DNA from: Cryptomeria japonica
Taxonomy: Eukaryota; Streptophyta; Pinopsida; Cupressales; Cupressaceae
DNA length: 64,000 nucleotides
Direction: 5' to 3'
Assembly (NCBI RefSeq): GCF_030272615.1
Contig: NC_081405.1
Span: 652,074,920-652,138,919, forward strand
Below are positions 1-12,394 of this stretch, piece after piece (position 1 is the first letter of the stretch; the number at the start of each line of letters is the position of its first letter). The position numbers and the translations under genes were made by a program. Under the pieces are notes generated by a model that saw only the letters and a program-made list of their open reading frames with translations, was not told the origin of the DNA and ran no database searches.

Positions 1-1010
1 TTGCCCTCCTTAAACTGTTTCTATTGATATTGTAAAATTTTCTCCATTTAGAATGGAATAATAATAATGTTTTGGTCAATCTTTTTATCTTTCATTATTT
101 GTGTTTTATTAACTAGGTAATGCATGTTTTTAGCTATGATAGGCATGATATTTAAATGTAATAAATTGTCCTAAACATTAAAAAAATATGATATCCATAA
201 AGATATTTATAATGAAAAGTTGACACCTTGCACTTCAAGTGAGGACCATGTTCTAGAAAAGCATCACCAAACCTTGCAAAATGAAACCAAAATGACATCC
301 AATTGGAAAATAGAGTTGAAAATCAATACTCTCATACATAACTTGATATTTTAAAAGAAGTCATTTTGGGATTTGGAATGTATAATAATGTGGTTGCAAA
401 TTCTATTGGACAAGTAATTCTTAAGTATAGTTGGGTTACAATCAAATATACTGCTATTTTTTTAACAATTATCACCATGAAAGTGACATTCTAAGACTTT
501 ACTGCAGCATACTTTTTCAAGTGGCTTTTCTTTTTTTGCAGTCCTAAAAGTTATGCAAGAAGAATTCTAAAATTATGGAGTAGCTTCACCAAATCAAGCA
601 ACAAGTTTTAGGATTTTAGTGTGATCATGGGTCTAATCAATGTAAGTATGTAATACAATGCTTGCAAGCTATGGATCTTATAGCTGCTTGAGTTGTTAGT
701 AGTTCCATTTTGTACTCAAAACAACAACTTTGTAATTAGTTTTGCCTATTGTATTAGTGGCTCCATTTTGTGTTCAAGTCAAATTTTTTTAGTGGATGGG
801 CTTTATGTGTGAGCTTTTAAGCTTGAAAACTCTACTTTAGGCCAAAAATTTGTCAACCTCTAAAAAATTGTCAACCTACTTTTGCCAACAACTCGCCAAC
901 CTAACTGTTATAATTGTTAGCTTAATTACTTATCAACCTGGTTGTTTTATAATTTATTAGTCCACAACTAAAGTGTACCATGCAAGATCTTCCTATGAAT
1001 ATGTCCCACA
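1..1010. other. AT-rich spacer, no gene seen
   Basis: No open frame with recognisable protein character on either strand. The stretch is AT-rich with short homopolymer runs. A small phrase (a TAGT-GGTTCCATTTTGT variant) occurs twice near 695-780, but no element boundary can be drawn. I read it as decayed intergenic DNA. Confidence 0.6.
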
Positions 1011-1354
1011 TTTAGGTAGTGACCCAGTGTCCCTCGCGGGGATTCACAACATGGTTTAACAACCTCCCATGGATTCTATAAGTCTAGTGGTTGTATTGGG
1101 GATTGACAGGTCGATCTTTTGGTGCAACAACAACCCTAACTTGTAACAAGTGGTATCAGATCTTGGTCACTGGTTTGAATCACACATGCCACGACGAGTG
1201 ATGCTAGGAGGGGGATTGTTGGCAGTGGGCTAGCATCCGTCATGGGGTTTTGCAACATAGTTTAACAACCTCATGTGGATTCTATAAGTCTAGTGGTTGT
1301 ATCAAGCATTGATAGGTCGATCTTTTGGTGCAACGACAACCCTAGCTTGTAACA
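1011..1354 (+). mobile_element. TRIM (terminal-repeat retrotransposon in miniature)
   Basis: Two direct repeats of 138 bp each (1011-1148 and 1217-1354) flank a 68-bp interior. The interior begins, two bases after the left repeat, with TGGTATCAGATC (1151-1162), a near match to the initiator-Met tRNA primer-binding site. It ends with a purine tract GGAGGGGGA just before the right repeat, which starts TGTTGGCAGTGGG. Both repeats end TTGTAACA. This order (LTR, PBS, tiny non-coding interior, PPT, LTR) defines TRIM elements, which are mobilised in trans. The left repeat has lost the canonical TG start (it reads TTTAGG). Flanking 5-mers (ccaca and ttgca) do not match, so the target-site duplication has decayed or the element recombined. 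Confidence 0.8.
1151..1162 (+). other. Primer-binding site of the TRIM
   Basis: TGGTATCAGATC, one base from the consensus TGGTATCAGAGC complementary to the 3' end of initiator-Met tRNA, placed two bases after the left terminal repeat. Confidence 0.75.
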
Positions 1355-1439
1355 TTGCAACCTTTTAAACTTTTTTCGATTCAATAAATAGTAGTTGTGT
1401 TTGAAACTTTCATATTTCATAAGGGTTCGATACTTTTAT

Positions 1440-1830
1440 CGTAATTTATTTGCTATAGATAGATTCAATTTTTGGCTCTTTGTAGTCAGTCATTTGAGTT
1501 TATGAGATAGAAAAATGGCTAGTAAAACCAAGATATTTATTGTTTGAAATGTTGTGAAATCTAAACCCTTGACCTGAAAATAACCAGAGGCTCCATAGGT
1601 TTCTCTAACAGCCTTCCTATTAATTGTTCATCTTTCATTGGTTCCTGAGAATGTTGTTTACAATTTTTCTGATTGAACAACAACCACGAGTTTTAGAGGG
1701 GTATAATAATTTTGTCATGATTTATTTGTTATCCAAGGTAGATTCAATTTTTGGCTGTTTGTAATCAACCATTCGAGTATATGAGATAGTAAACTAGCTA
1801 GTAAAGCTAGGTAATTTATTATTTGAAATT
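1440..1830. repeat. Direct repeat pair of about 115 bp
   Basis: The segment near 1440-1555 recurs near 1715-1830 with the same order of phrases, including TAGATTCAATTTTTGGCT, ATGAGATAG and a closing TTTGAAAT. The unit-to-unit offset is about 275 bp. No ORF or LTR signal is attached, so this looks like an old local duplication. Confidence 0.65.
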
Positions 1831-1988
1831 CACAAGCTTTTAGTGGGTAGTGAAAAGTTCATTTTTTTACTAAAATATTTTTAAAAACTTGCATAAGTTC
1901 AAAGTTACTTCGAGGAAATATATGAAAATGACATGCAAATAAGAAAAAAACTATATTTAGGGGTTGTACAATTCTGTGAAGTAGTTTT

Positions 1989-3247
1989 TGTTGGATTTGG
2001 TTGAAAGGACCAGAATACTGAGAAGGGGGGTGACTCAGTATTCCCATAGATTTTAAAACTTTTCACAACTTCTTAACCTCTGTTGATATACCAATATTAT
2101 CAATTAAGCTCATCAACATGAAATAAAAAATGCATAATAAATAAGAAACACAACCACAAAGGGAACACCATATTTTACACGTGGAAAACCCAAATGGGAA
2201 AAACCATGGAGAGTGTTAACTCTCAAGATAATATAACTAGTTATATAGTGTTTACAAAATGGATGTCTCACTGTCGGGTGGCTCACTACCAGAATACAAA
2301 AATGGCTCACTACCGAAATGCTCACTAGAAGTGATATAAATGAACTAAGGAAAGTTGCATCTCCAAATGCATGAAATCAGTTCTAGGTTAAGCTCAAATA
2401 TTAACTCACAAAAATTTCAGCAGATCCAGTAAAAGATCTTTGTACCACTGTCCACAAACACCTACAGTAGATCCACTAAAGGATTACTGCACTGCTCTAT
2501 TGAACCAATCACTTGCAGCAGATCTAGTAAAGGATTACTGCAATGTTGTCTATAGTTTGACTTTGCTTCAACTACTTCACTGTCCACAACTCACACTACA
2601 TTGCACACTTATCTATGAATTCTCCTCATTCACTCACATCTTTTACACACACATCATTCATACCTCTACACACATATATACCAGAAAGCTTACACATCGG
2701 GATAATGTGTCAGCCAAGCACAAGTAATATGCTACTCGGAACAACATGTTATCCAATAAATCATTAATATAATAACCAAGTTAGTCTCCACAAAATCTCT
2801 ACATGCTTCCTTTACATAATTCTTTCACCAATGCATATTCCTTAATTACTAAAATAGATTAGGGGTCAACTGGATCCATAAATATGGACCTATAAGCACA
2901 AAACTCCAAACACAACAATTCCAAACTCCAAAATACAAATACCACACGTACCAAAAATACCAGACCATGAAATATGAAAAATAGAACTGACATAACCGAT
3001 GTCGAAGCACACACCTGATACTAGGACCAAAATAAGCATAGCTCAGGATTATAGAGATGAAGATCTTCCAAAGATGACTTCGATAGATTATCTATGCCTT
3101 ACTACATCATATCCCATACTTTACTTCCAACAATACCAAAATTGCATACATCATCTACACATGCCATCTACATATATCATCTAGACCAAACCGGATAACT
3201 GGTTTGACATCAATGATAACAATGATAATATTCACACAAGTCTGACA
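1989..3247 (-). repeat. 3' LTR of copia-type element D (minus strand)
   Basis: Read on the minus strand the LTR begins after a polypurine tract (AAAGGGGGAGA, complement of 3249-3259) with TGTCAGAC and ends near ...CCAAATCCAACA at 1989. It carries the blocks shared by all copia-type LTRs in this window: a C-rich run followed by TCTCAGTATT near the end, and the GGTTTTTCCCATTTGGG hairpin-like phrase (about 2189-2206). At 1,259 bp it is longer than the related LTR at 4797. No PBS follows its end, as expected for a 3' LTR. Confidence 0.75.
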
Positions 3248-4796
3248 ATCTCCCCCTTTGTCATTGATGGAAAAATATCTTAAAAAGAAACATATCTGCA
3301 TACAACTCCCCCTAACTCATATATATCCTTATTACTCCATTTCCTTTCTCCTATTCCATTTATCCTTCTCTCCCTTTGACATCAAGGACAAAGGATGCCT
3401 TTGATGAAAAAGAAAAGAAAGAAAGAAAATGAATGATTTCTATTGCAAAAAGGAAAATGTCAAAATTGCATACCAACCCAAAAAGAATTTTCAACTGCTC
3501 TTCTTCTGAAAGATTGGCTTGTACTTCTCTTTTAGTTTTGGAAGAAGAACCTCCCAAGAGTGAATAGCCAATTTAATGCTTACTAACAAACTGGACTGCA
3601 CTCTACCAACAAGTCAACAACATGAGAAAAATTGTCTGGAGTAGATGGATTCTACTCATATTCAACTGCACTATCAAGCAATGCTTAGAAATGCTCTAAT
3701 TTCACCTCAACAATTTTTTTCATTTTTCAGAAAATGCTCACAAAGCCTTCTCTTTGTCTTTGTAGAACCAACCATTCAACCTAAAGAGAATTTATCTTTC
3801 TCTTCTTCTTTCCATCCTTGTCACTTAGAAAATCAAAAGATTTACCCAAGGAACTTATTTCGTCCTCAACAACATCAATCTTTGATTTTGCTTCACTGCA
3901 ACTGCCAGCAATGCAAGACGATACCTATAAAATCAGCTAGCAATGTGAATACACTCTCTCATCTCATCAATGCATTCAGATAGGGATTTCTATGTATAAT
4001 CACACTCCAAAAAATTTTGCATATCATCACCTTTTTCTTCTGAAACTTCAACATCAACAAGTTGCTTAGTCAATTCCTACTTAACAACCTCATACAAGGA
4101 TTCTAGAAGCACATTGCCAACATCTTCAATTCTGATACTATTCCAGACCAAATAATTTATCAAAACATTTTCAATCTTGTTTGACTCAACAGAAGTCAAC
4201 CACATCTTACCAATATTTTTTATTCTATTAGAGCTACCAATCAGTTCTAGCAAGTTAGATTCATCATCAGATTCTTTTGTTTCCTGCTCTGCAACAACCA
4301 ACTCTTATTTAGCCACAAGAGATTCCAAATCCTCAATTATCACAATATCTTTTTCCTTCTGATCCTTCTTTCTCTTCTTAGATTCCAAGACACTCATAGA
4401 CACAGACTCTCTCATCTTCCTCTCACCCGAGTAAGGACCTCCTTTAGCAGAATTGGTAGCGAGGGATATCAGATCGACACTCCACATATCTAGGAAAAAT
4501 TTGAAATAAACATTGCATGCATCCTCTTTTTTGTCAAATTTATTCAAATATCTCAAGATTTTCTTTGCAACCAGAACACCAGACTTCCATATCACATTGT
4601 CTTTTATTGGAAGGGATCCCAAAATATAGGAAGCTAAGCAAACAAGCAATGATCGAAACCAAAAGGGGTAATTCTACTATTTTGACATCTTAATGTTTTC
4701 TAACAACAATTCCCTCAGCAATTCACACAAGTCGAACACTATATCTTTCACAACAAATATATGCACCAAGTATACTACAATAGCCAAAGTGGAACC
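3248..4796 (-). pseudogene. Element D interior: fragment of the long unknown retroelement ORF
   Basis: Minus-strand reading frames between 4740 and 4077 match the long ORF of the copies at 5998-8549, 27781-31049 and 47514-56696. The clearest anchor is a leucine-rich CELLRELLLENIK segment followed by a basic stretch and the hydrophobic SLLVCLASYI, aligning with CGWMLDELLINLGK and NLIFCLMLFF in the neighbour copy. Downstream come a K/E-rich segment and an acidic segment. The frame is broken by stops and shifts. The fragment is cut at 4796 by the LTR of element C. Two PPT-like motifs (3249-3259 and about 3367-3385) separate it from its LTR. Function unknown. Confidence 0.6.
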
Positions 4797-5737
4797 TGTT
4801 GGAATCCAATAACACTGAGAGGGGGGATGAATCAATGTTATACCAGAAGTATTAATTTTAGCCTTATTAAAATATACATACACCAACCGGTATATTGGTA
4901 CATACGGAATTGAAAGAAGTAAACTAACCAATAAGCTAATCACAAAAATGAGAACCATAACACTCATAATTATACATGGAAAACCTCAAAGAGGAAAAAC
5001 CACAGTGGGATTTGTGATCCACAATATCAATCCACTGGCCATATGAAGAGATATTACAAAACATAAGGGTCGTGCACTTGCAGGAAGGCTTGCAACCTAG
5101 AGCACACCGCTTAATCACAAAACGAGCCTCACTGACTACATATAAATCCAGACTACAATCCGGATAAGTGTTGAACTACAAAAGATAGCATCTTCAATGC
5201 CAGAATACAGTTCTGGTTAAGCTCTGTTTGTTTCGATCTGAAACCCTAAACCCTTTGCCGGAATAAACCTTACAATAATATCCTCACATACATAATCTTT
5301 TTGATATATTTCACATTATATCATGCATCCACATATCCATTACCATGTCGATTATCATTATTATATCAAAATGATCTAATCCAACTGACTTATATACCCT
5401 ATACAACTTATCATGCCTTATTTCATCTTACAAAGATAATTACAATATCAAATTACATGTCGGCTAGATAACATAAATATATGAATATCAAAAACAATTG
5501 TCGATGCCAGATGTCGACATGCAATACTGATAACCTTATTCTAAAACCATGTCGGCTTGCATTGTCGGTAACCAAAGAAATCCTTCTATCCTACCGGTGT
5601 CGGTGCCAATGTCGGTGTAGTGTCTGTGAAGTGCCTGCCGGTACACAACTGAACCAAAACATGAAGCCAAAAAAAATACAATGTTGCCATCAATGACAAC
5701 ATAGTGAAACCAACCAATTGAGTGTCAATTGCCAACA
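4797..5737 (-). repeat. 3' LTR of copia-type element C (minus strand)
   Basis: A 941-bp LTR. On the minus strand it starts TGTTGGCAATTGACACTC directly after the PPT and ends ...TTATTGGATTCCAACA. The start is almost identical to that of the LTR at 31290, so C and B are the same family. It contains the CCCCCCTCTCAGTGTTATTGG terminal block and the palindromic TTGTCATTGATGGCAA motif (5684-5699, minus strand). It lies inside the long ORF of element D, so C inserted into D; the right-hand flank of that insertion is missing. Confidence 0.8.
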
Positions 5738-8565
5738 ATCTCCCCCTTTGGCATTGATGGCAACACTCATGTGAAAAATGGTCAAGGTTTCATTTGCCGA
5801 TTTCATCATGCCTGCTCCCCCTGAGGTGAATATTCATCAATGCAAAATACTCCATAGTCCATGTCTTCCCCTAATGTATACAACTCCTATTCTTTTTCAC
5901 ATCTATATCACTCGCCCTTTGACATCAATGCCATCAAAAATTCTAAAAACAATGTCAAAGATACAAAAAACTGTACAATGAATATCCCAAAAATATCTTA
6001 CCGAAGCTTAACAAATTTGAAATTTTTTGGATAAGCCTTCTCCAATAGCTCAAGATAAGTATCCCAACTAGTTTTGAAAGTGCTAGAAATAGATACAAGT
6101 CCATTTAGTATATGAGAAAATGACTCTTTTTCACTTATCTCTGTCGGTGTGGGCTTTCCAACCATATCCATACAATCCTTCTTATGTACACCAAGTGAAT
6201 GCAACCGGGGACTCACCAAGCCTCTCAGACTTTTGGCTCTTAGACTATGATTTTGTCTTTTTCCTTCTCAAGAATAGAAACTTGGGCTTCCAAATCAAAA
6301 TTTGACCATCAATGGATGTAGTCAATGAAGTCAATCCATCAAAAGAATTAGCTATACTTGCAATTTTCTCTTGAATTTCCTTTATCTTCTTATCCACGTT
6401 AACTATAAGTATATCTGTGTTACAACATACCTTATATATATTTGTACACTGTTTCAAAGAATTATCTATCAATTTCAGCTTTTCATCAATCTTCTTCTTC
6501 TCAGATTCAATCACCTGATCAAATGCAGCTCTTTTAGCTCGTGTGAACCTCTCCAGTGCTTTCTTGTTTGAAATCTGCTGCAAGGATTGAAAATCCTTTG
6601 AAATGTTCTCAGTAATTGTCTTAAGATTGCCGGATGGGCTAGCTTCCTTGCCAATCTTGCAATCTGGGACTAGTCTGTGTAAAATAATGATAGATTGATC
6701 AATAATCCCTTTATCCGTAGATCCCTCCTTCATTAATTTTTGTGCAGCCATCATCATGAGTTCAGTAGGATTCATCTCAGTTATGTTTTTCTTTACAACC
6801 TACGAGGTGTCAATTGACAACAATGATGGACCTACTACCGGTTCCTTTCCGGATTCCCCTTTCTTCTCCTCTGATGATTTATCCTTTATAGCTTCTTCAC
6901 TTGCACCGGTGGCTTCACCACTTGGTGTAGTCTTTGTAACTGTCAGTTCCCCTATAGGAAGTGTAACCTCAACCTGTATATGTGTATCTGGAGGACTGTT
7001 ATCCTCAACATTAGTACCATGTACATTATCAACCTTTTCACTCTCTGTATTAGCCGATATCTCAACATTTGTCTTTACACTTGTATCTACCAAGGGCTTA
7101 ACTTCCACTATCAAAATGTTTTTCAAAATTGAGGGTGAAGCAACCATAATACCCTTTCCTTTTCCTTCAAACGGGGTGTCTGTAGTGTCTGTCTTTGATT
7201 CTAATGAAGTAAAGAAACCTCAGTTCTCTCCTAAGAACTTAACCCATACCTTGTGGGTCTCCTTTATTATCTTATTTACCCTTCCTAGCAAGAGACTAGT
7301 TATTCTATGTTTGTTGTTAAAGACTTTTCTGTCTACCACCTCAAGTGTCCTATCCATTTCTTCTGGAGTAATAGAAACACAAATAAGGAACAATTCTTGA
7401 ATTTTTATGTGTTTGTCTTCTTGCATTGCTAATAGTCTCCTAGCATCTAACATATCATATAATTATGCCAATATTTGATCTTCAATTTCTATTAAGGCTT
7501 TCTTATAAATATCCAAGTATAATAATAATTCTTGCTCTACCTCTCTTGGTTCATCATCTTCTAAATGTTCATAATTAAACTGTACATTCTTTAACATGCC
7601 ATCCTTAGTTATTTCATCTACTAATTCTGCACAAGTTTCTGGTGGATTGATAGTTATAGTACCATATTGAATAGTCGCATCAATGTCATTCTTCTTCTTT
7701 CTTTTTTCAGTACTGGATGGAGCTGAAGGTGTTTCTTTTGGTACTTGCTTCTGTGCCAATATCTTGAATGTAACTTTCCTGACCGGTTGCTTTTTAGCCT
7801 CTACCTTGGTTTCCTCTGATTTCTTCCTTACAACTCTTTTGAATGTTAGAGGTGTGTCATCCTCAGATTCAGACTCAGTTGTGATAGACTCAATGAACAC
7901 TTCTGGTTCTTTCCTTTTCCTTCCTTTCTCTGGGACAACATCAATTAATGCTTTGATGTCTTGTGAAACCTTCTCAACAAACTTGCTTGCCTTTCCTTCC
8001 TGCTTCTCTCTCCTCTTCCAGTTGAACTCTGTTTCAACCTCTTGTGTTTTCTATTTTGCAGTACCATAGGGCTTCTCAACCTCATCAAAAGGTGCATCAA
8101 TCAACATTTTTGCATAAGCATCAAGGATCTGTGCATCAACCTCATAGCCCATTTCCTCAATCCAAATCTTCTGGGTTTTAACCGCTTCCATGTGTTTCAT
8201 CCTTCTTCACCATGAAACGTATGTCAGTTGAATATTTCTCAATAATATGCTTAGGAACCCTTTCCGTAGACTTCATAGACTTCTGGAATCCCTTAAAATA
8301 TCCCCATACTTTATTATCCCTCTGACTGCCTAAAGTAGCAATTGACAATTTCAATTGTCTCCCTACCAGGATATCAAATGCCCATTGTCTCTTCCCAAAA
8401 CCAGGAGTGTCATTCATGAAAAATAACATCAAGCAGAAAATTAAGTTTCCATACCGAAAAGTCCCTTTCTTTTCACCTTTAATCTTTCCTAGGTTTATTA
8501 ATAACTCATCTAACATCCAACCGCATAGATCCAATTTCTCATTTCTCATTTGTAGATAAACCTAG
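5738..8565 (-). mobile_element. Interior of copia-type element C, 5'-truncated
   Basis: The interior runs from the PPT (complement of 5740-5750, AAAGGGGGAGA) to about 8565, where recognisable element sequence stops and AT-rich flank begins. A second PPT-like motif lies near 5911-5930. No 5' LTR, PBS, zinc-knuckle ORF or pol sequence is present, so the element lost its 5' half. Its coding content is the long ORF described separately. Confidence 0.7.
5998..8549 (-). pseudogene. Long unknown ORF of pol-less copia-type family (copy C)
   Basis: Broken minus-strand coding sequence. One frame stays usable from 7900 to 6245 (about 1.65 kb), interrupted only by stops near 7460, 7217 and 6797; frameshifts flank it. 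Order of parts from the N-terminal side: a globular segment (8549-8178) with CGWMLDELLINLGK and NLIFCLMLFF; a K/R-rich middle with KRKKKNDID; an LLLYLDIYKKALIEIE helix; a variable E/T/V-rich linker; and a C-terminal predicted coiled coil (6775-6300). No CCHC, protease, integrase or RT motif is visible. Copies at 27781 and 47514 match part for part. An extra ORF next to the 3' LTR recalls the env-like ORFs of Sireviruses and Athila elements, but I see no convincing membrane segment, so function is open. Confidence 0.65.
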
Positions 8566-8589
8566 ATCAAAAAATTGGTGAATACTTTT

Positions 8590-9596
8590 TTATAATTTAT
8601 TTTAAATTCAAAATAAATGATTTATTATGATGGTTTGAAATCAAAGTCTTTTAGTATGAGATCACCGGTGTCCATTAAAATTATCACACGATCCACCTGA
8701 CAGATCCTCACCTTCCTCCACGGATTCCTATCTGTAATTACTTTTGATTCATAATAGCCGATCTAAAAAATGTACAGGTTGTAAAGGCTGGAAAGGTACA
8801 CTATACAAGAATTTGGCTAGGACCCATTCACAGTGGTAATGATGAATCAAAGCTAGTGCTCTGAAAAGATTCTCACAAAGAAATTGGGAAGAATTATTAC
8901 TCTTTCCTCTCCAAAACCTTTAGTTCGTGGGGACAACTGAAATTTTTGCTTTCCAACTCGCCCACAGTCCTGTGCATTCAATATAAAGGTAGTTTTTTTT
9001 AATTTGCCTTTGACATACAATAAACCAGTTTAAACTTAGGATTACATTTATGAGTTCCAACACTTGGCTCAGAATAGTTGAAAAGGTTCTGAATTCAAGT
9101 TTTCTCTGTGAAATTAAATAGAACAAGATAGAAAATCTTTCCAGTACAGTGCAAGATAGTTGAGTACAAGTGCAATATAATTCGGGAATGGGACGGGTGT
9201 AGAGACCATTCATTTTAATGACCAGAAGAATTTTTATGCGGAAAATGACTAATATATTTCGCTAATGGCTGCGATCTGTTGTTATCCAATTGCAGGACGA
9301 CAATCATTATTAAACTCAAGCGAACTTGAATGAGTTTGAAGTATGTATTATTGCAGATTGCATTTATTCAAATGGTTTTGAACTTGAATGAGTTTGAAGT
9401 ATGTACTGATAGTCTGAACTTGTGTTTCAAATTTTCGGAATTGGCTATGCAGATATATATACCTATTTAGAAATTTATATAGGGGATACACTTTCAGCGT
9501 ACATTTTTCTTGTATATAAGTTTCTAAATATATGACTGTATAGCCGCTTCTAAAGAAGGAATGGAAAGAATATTTTTTATTTTCAATTAATTAATA
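8590..9596 (-). repeat. Duplicated copy of the GLOX 3' flank (left copy)
   Basis: This block matches 12395-13499, the 3' flank of the intact GLOX gene, in order and orientation. Shared phrases include TCCATTAAAATT with TCACAC (8673 / 12473), GGTACACT-TACAAGAA (8804 / 12615), CATTCAATATAAA (8977 / 12972) and AACCAGTTTAAA (9023 / 13080). The complement of AATAAA used as poly(A) signal at 13384-13389 is also kept here at 9363-9368. The two blocks are about 3.8 kb apart and clearly diverged, so the duplication is old. Confidence 0.8.
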
Positions 9597-9755
9597 AATA
9601 CAGAATAATCAACGGTACAATTTGATCTTTGGATAAGCAATTTGAGTTGATGATGCCGAGCAGTAGTCCTTAGAAGGTGCTGCCACCAGATTCGACGGCA
9701 TCGTCAAAGTCAACGAATAAGAATAACAGAAGGCGGAATTGGTTGCTATAACTAC
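9597..9755 (-). pseudogene. GLOX 3'-end pseudogene fragment
   Basis: Immediately upstream (in gene direction) of the duplicated flank lies a decayed copy of the last part of the GLOX coding sequence. The phrases CGTCAAAGT and CGAATAAGA at 9702-9722 line up with the same words at 13602-13622 of the intact gene, with GTAGT and GGTGCTGCCAC / GGCGCCGCCAC nearby. Only about 150 nt, the region of the last 50 codons, can be followed before similarity ends near 9755. Reading frame and stop codon are lost. The remaining 5' part of this copy is absent. It is a relic of a tandem duplication rather than a processed copy, since flanking non-transcribed sequence is duplicated too. Confidence 0.75.
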
Positions 9756-12394
9756 AATTACCACTCACTCCTTGCTCACCCAACTCTTGGTGACTAACTT
9801 TAAGAAAACAGAAAAAATGATAACTAAAAGCTCAATAATAAATTTAACATGTACCAATAGTCAAGTCCACTTGTACCACTAGTAGTTAGAATTTGTGGAC
9901 TTTAATTGGAAGAGTTGTGCAACTTTATTGGTACCCATAGTATAGGACTACTAGGGCATTTGTGCATAATTATTGGGTTATTAGGGCATATTTAAGTAGG
10001 TATTAGATGACACTTTGAAATTACCATTTTTTGACCCTTCTGTGCATAACAAATCCTACAACGTGAGCCATTACTATCTAGAACCCAAACCAATAGCTAT
10101 AAATAGTTAAGTCACGTATAGAGATAGAAAATAAATCGTCGAAATTTGATGTACAGTTTAAGATCCGTAGTTTGCAAAGTTAGCTATAAAGTAACTTACT
10201 AATATGCTTCCCCCAAAAAATCAACATGATTGAAATGTTTTTAAAAATGAATTGTAACATTATGGTTGCATAAAAATGTGTGATCATCATTGTTAAGACC
10301 TTTTCCATATTGTGCATGGAAGTAACAGTTGCAAGTGTAGTAACGTAGACTTATGGAGAAAGAATGTCCTTCCTTCTTTCTATGTTTATACTTCTTTGGC
10401 TATTCTTCTACATACTTCCATCATTGTGGTGAAGTGATCACTTGCAACTTTAGGCAATTTAAATGGGGAACCTTCAAACCCTCCTAGCTTCAAATATGAA
10501 AACTTGGGGTATTGAATGTAAAAGCTATTATATTTGGTAATTAGTTGTGATGCTTTAGGTGAGACTTAAAGTCATATGTTTCTTTTCAATTTCTTGATTG
10601 TCAATATATTAAAGATATTGAATATTTTGAAGTTCCTATTACCATTGTTCTATTGTAATTGTGGGTATAAATCATAAATCTATTTAGTATTGTCATATAT
10701 CATTTCAATCTATAGTCTAAGGAAAACTCTCATGCTTGCAGAACAAATTGGATGACATATAAGAACATATATAATTTCAAAAATTGATCTGATCATACAA
10801 ACAATCACTTATGATCTTTCCCTAATCAATGTATTGTGATTGATAACCAATTATGAAGATTGACTAGCACATTCAATATTAGAAAACAATAGTATCCTTT
10901 CTATCTACAATCCTATTTAGCAAAGTAATTATGTTAGACATTTCTTTTTTAAAGTGTGCTCTTTGCAACCTTCTGGAAATTCGATATTTTCACTTTTTAG
11001 GCACCTTTAACCATTGTTTAACAACATTGTTCAAACATGTGTCTCTCTTATTATGGAAATAAAGGCTACCTATTTCAACAGTTAATTTAGCAAATTTATT
11101 CTATGGGGTTAATCTGAAGACAAGACAAATGTTAGGACAATCTAACCTAGAAATTGCCCTATCATCAAATACATTGATTTCTTTAGTATTTAAATGTAAT
11201 GCTTGTTAAATGTCAATTCCAAGTTTATACATAGAAAAGCCACTAGGAATCCACCAAGATGTAACAACCCACTTGACAAGAACATGTTGAGCTTTCGAAG
11301 AATTTGCAAACTATCAAATGTACTAACAAATGAACTTGTCACAATTTCATAAAGTTTGCAAATTAAAAAAAGTTCACTAAATTTTATAAAAAGATAATGC
11401 TACTTTTATTTTTAATATATCTTTTCAACAATGACTCCTTTCTGATTGATTTTCACAAGACATAATTACAATCAAAATTTTCAAAATATGTCAAACATAC
11501 ATTTCATATTGTAGCCATTAGGTTTCGACAATCCGTGATAGTATGATTTGATCTTCTAGATTTGATTATGTGTATCATTTTTCTCATCGGCTTTTCGAAT
11601 CATGCTCTATGATTCATAACCTTCTGTAGCTTTTATCTTAATGATGAATCATAAAATATGATTCAAAATGTTGATAAAAAAATGATACATAGCCAAATCT
11701 AAAAACTCGAATCATAATACATTTCATAACTTCTATATTATCCTATATTTTTTTTTTTGAAGTATACCCAATAATTAAACGTAGGTAGCAATCAATATCA
11801 TTAGATTTGTGACCATGCTTCCATCAAATGTCAAGGATACAGTCCACATGAAGCATGTTTATAAGAAAAGTTTCTCCTTGAACATGAAAGTATTCACTTT
11901 TGCTTAACATTTAAGTTATCACCATGTGATATGGACTAAGAGTCATAGTTCGACCATGTCCAAATGATTCGTATCAAATCTTTTCAAATCGAAAATAAGT
12001 TGTCTTAATTTCGTTGGACTAGTTGTCATATGGTAATAATTTTTGTTTTATTAGTTGAAAATGTTATTTATTAATTATTAAATTTAATTCAACGTAACAA
12101 TTGTTACATCTACTAACAATCAATCATATACATTTGTAGTTTTTCAAATTACAAAAGCGCGTTGCCACGTCACCAACAAACTGTCTTAGAAAAGAATGGG
12201 ACAATCAGACCTAATTATTTTAATTTCATGAGCGTATAATTGATAAAGCTCAAAAACAAAGATCCATGTCAAATTTAATAGCCGTTGTAAAGTCTGTAAC
12301 AATGATAACGAAATGCTATGTTTTGGTGATTTTTAAGTTCACATTTATTGCCATGAATATTAGATGGTCATCATAAAAAGTGTGTTTCAATTTA
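9756..12394. other. AT-rich spacer between the GLOX duplicate blocks
   Basis: No gene is supported in this 2.6-kb stretch. It is AT-rich and lacks long open frames, LTR ends, PBS or tRNA-like sequence. The one structured item is an inverted repeat at 11541-11720, listed separately. Confidence 0.6.
11541..11720. repeat. Inverted repeat / foldback (MITE-like)
   Basis: The arm at 11541-11618 pairs with 11644-11720. Shared phrases on the same strand after complementing one arm are TAGATTTG-TATGTATCATTTTT and GAATCAT-TATGATTCAT. The loop is only about 25 bp. Such a nearly full-length hairpin of about 180 bp is typical of a foldback or MITE-type element, or of a long-hairpin small-RNA precursor. 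No target-site duplication is obvious. Confidence 0.6.

Noticed and set aside
6756-7400. Plus-strand open frame of 214 codons opposite element C
   Set aside because: It is the antisense shadow of the Lys/Glu-rich long ORF on the minus strand, giving a low-complexity Ser/Phe/Leu product.
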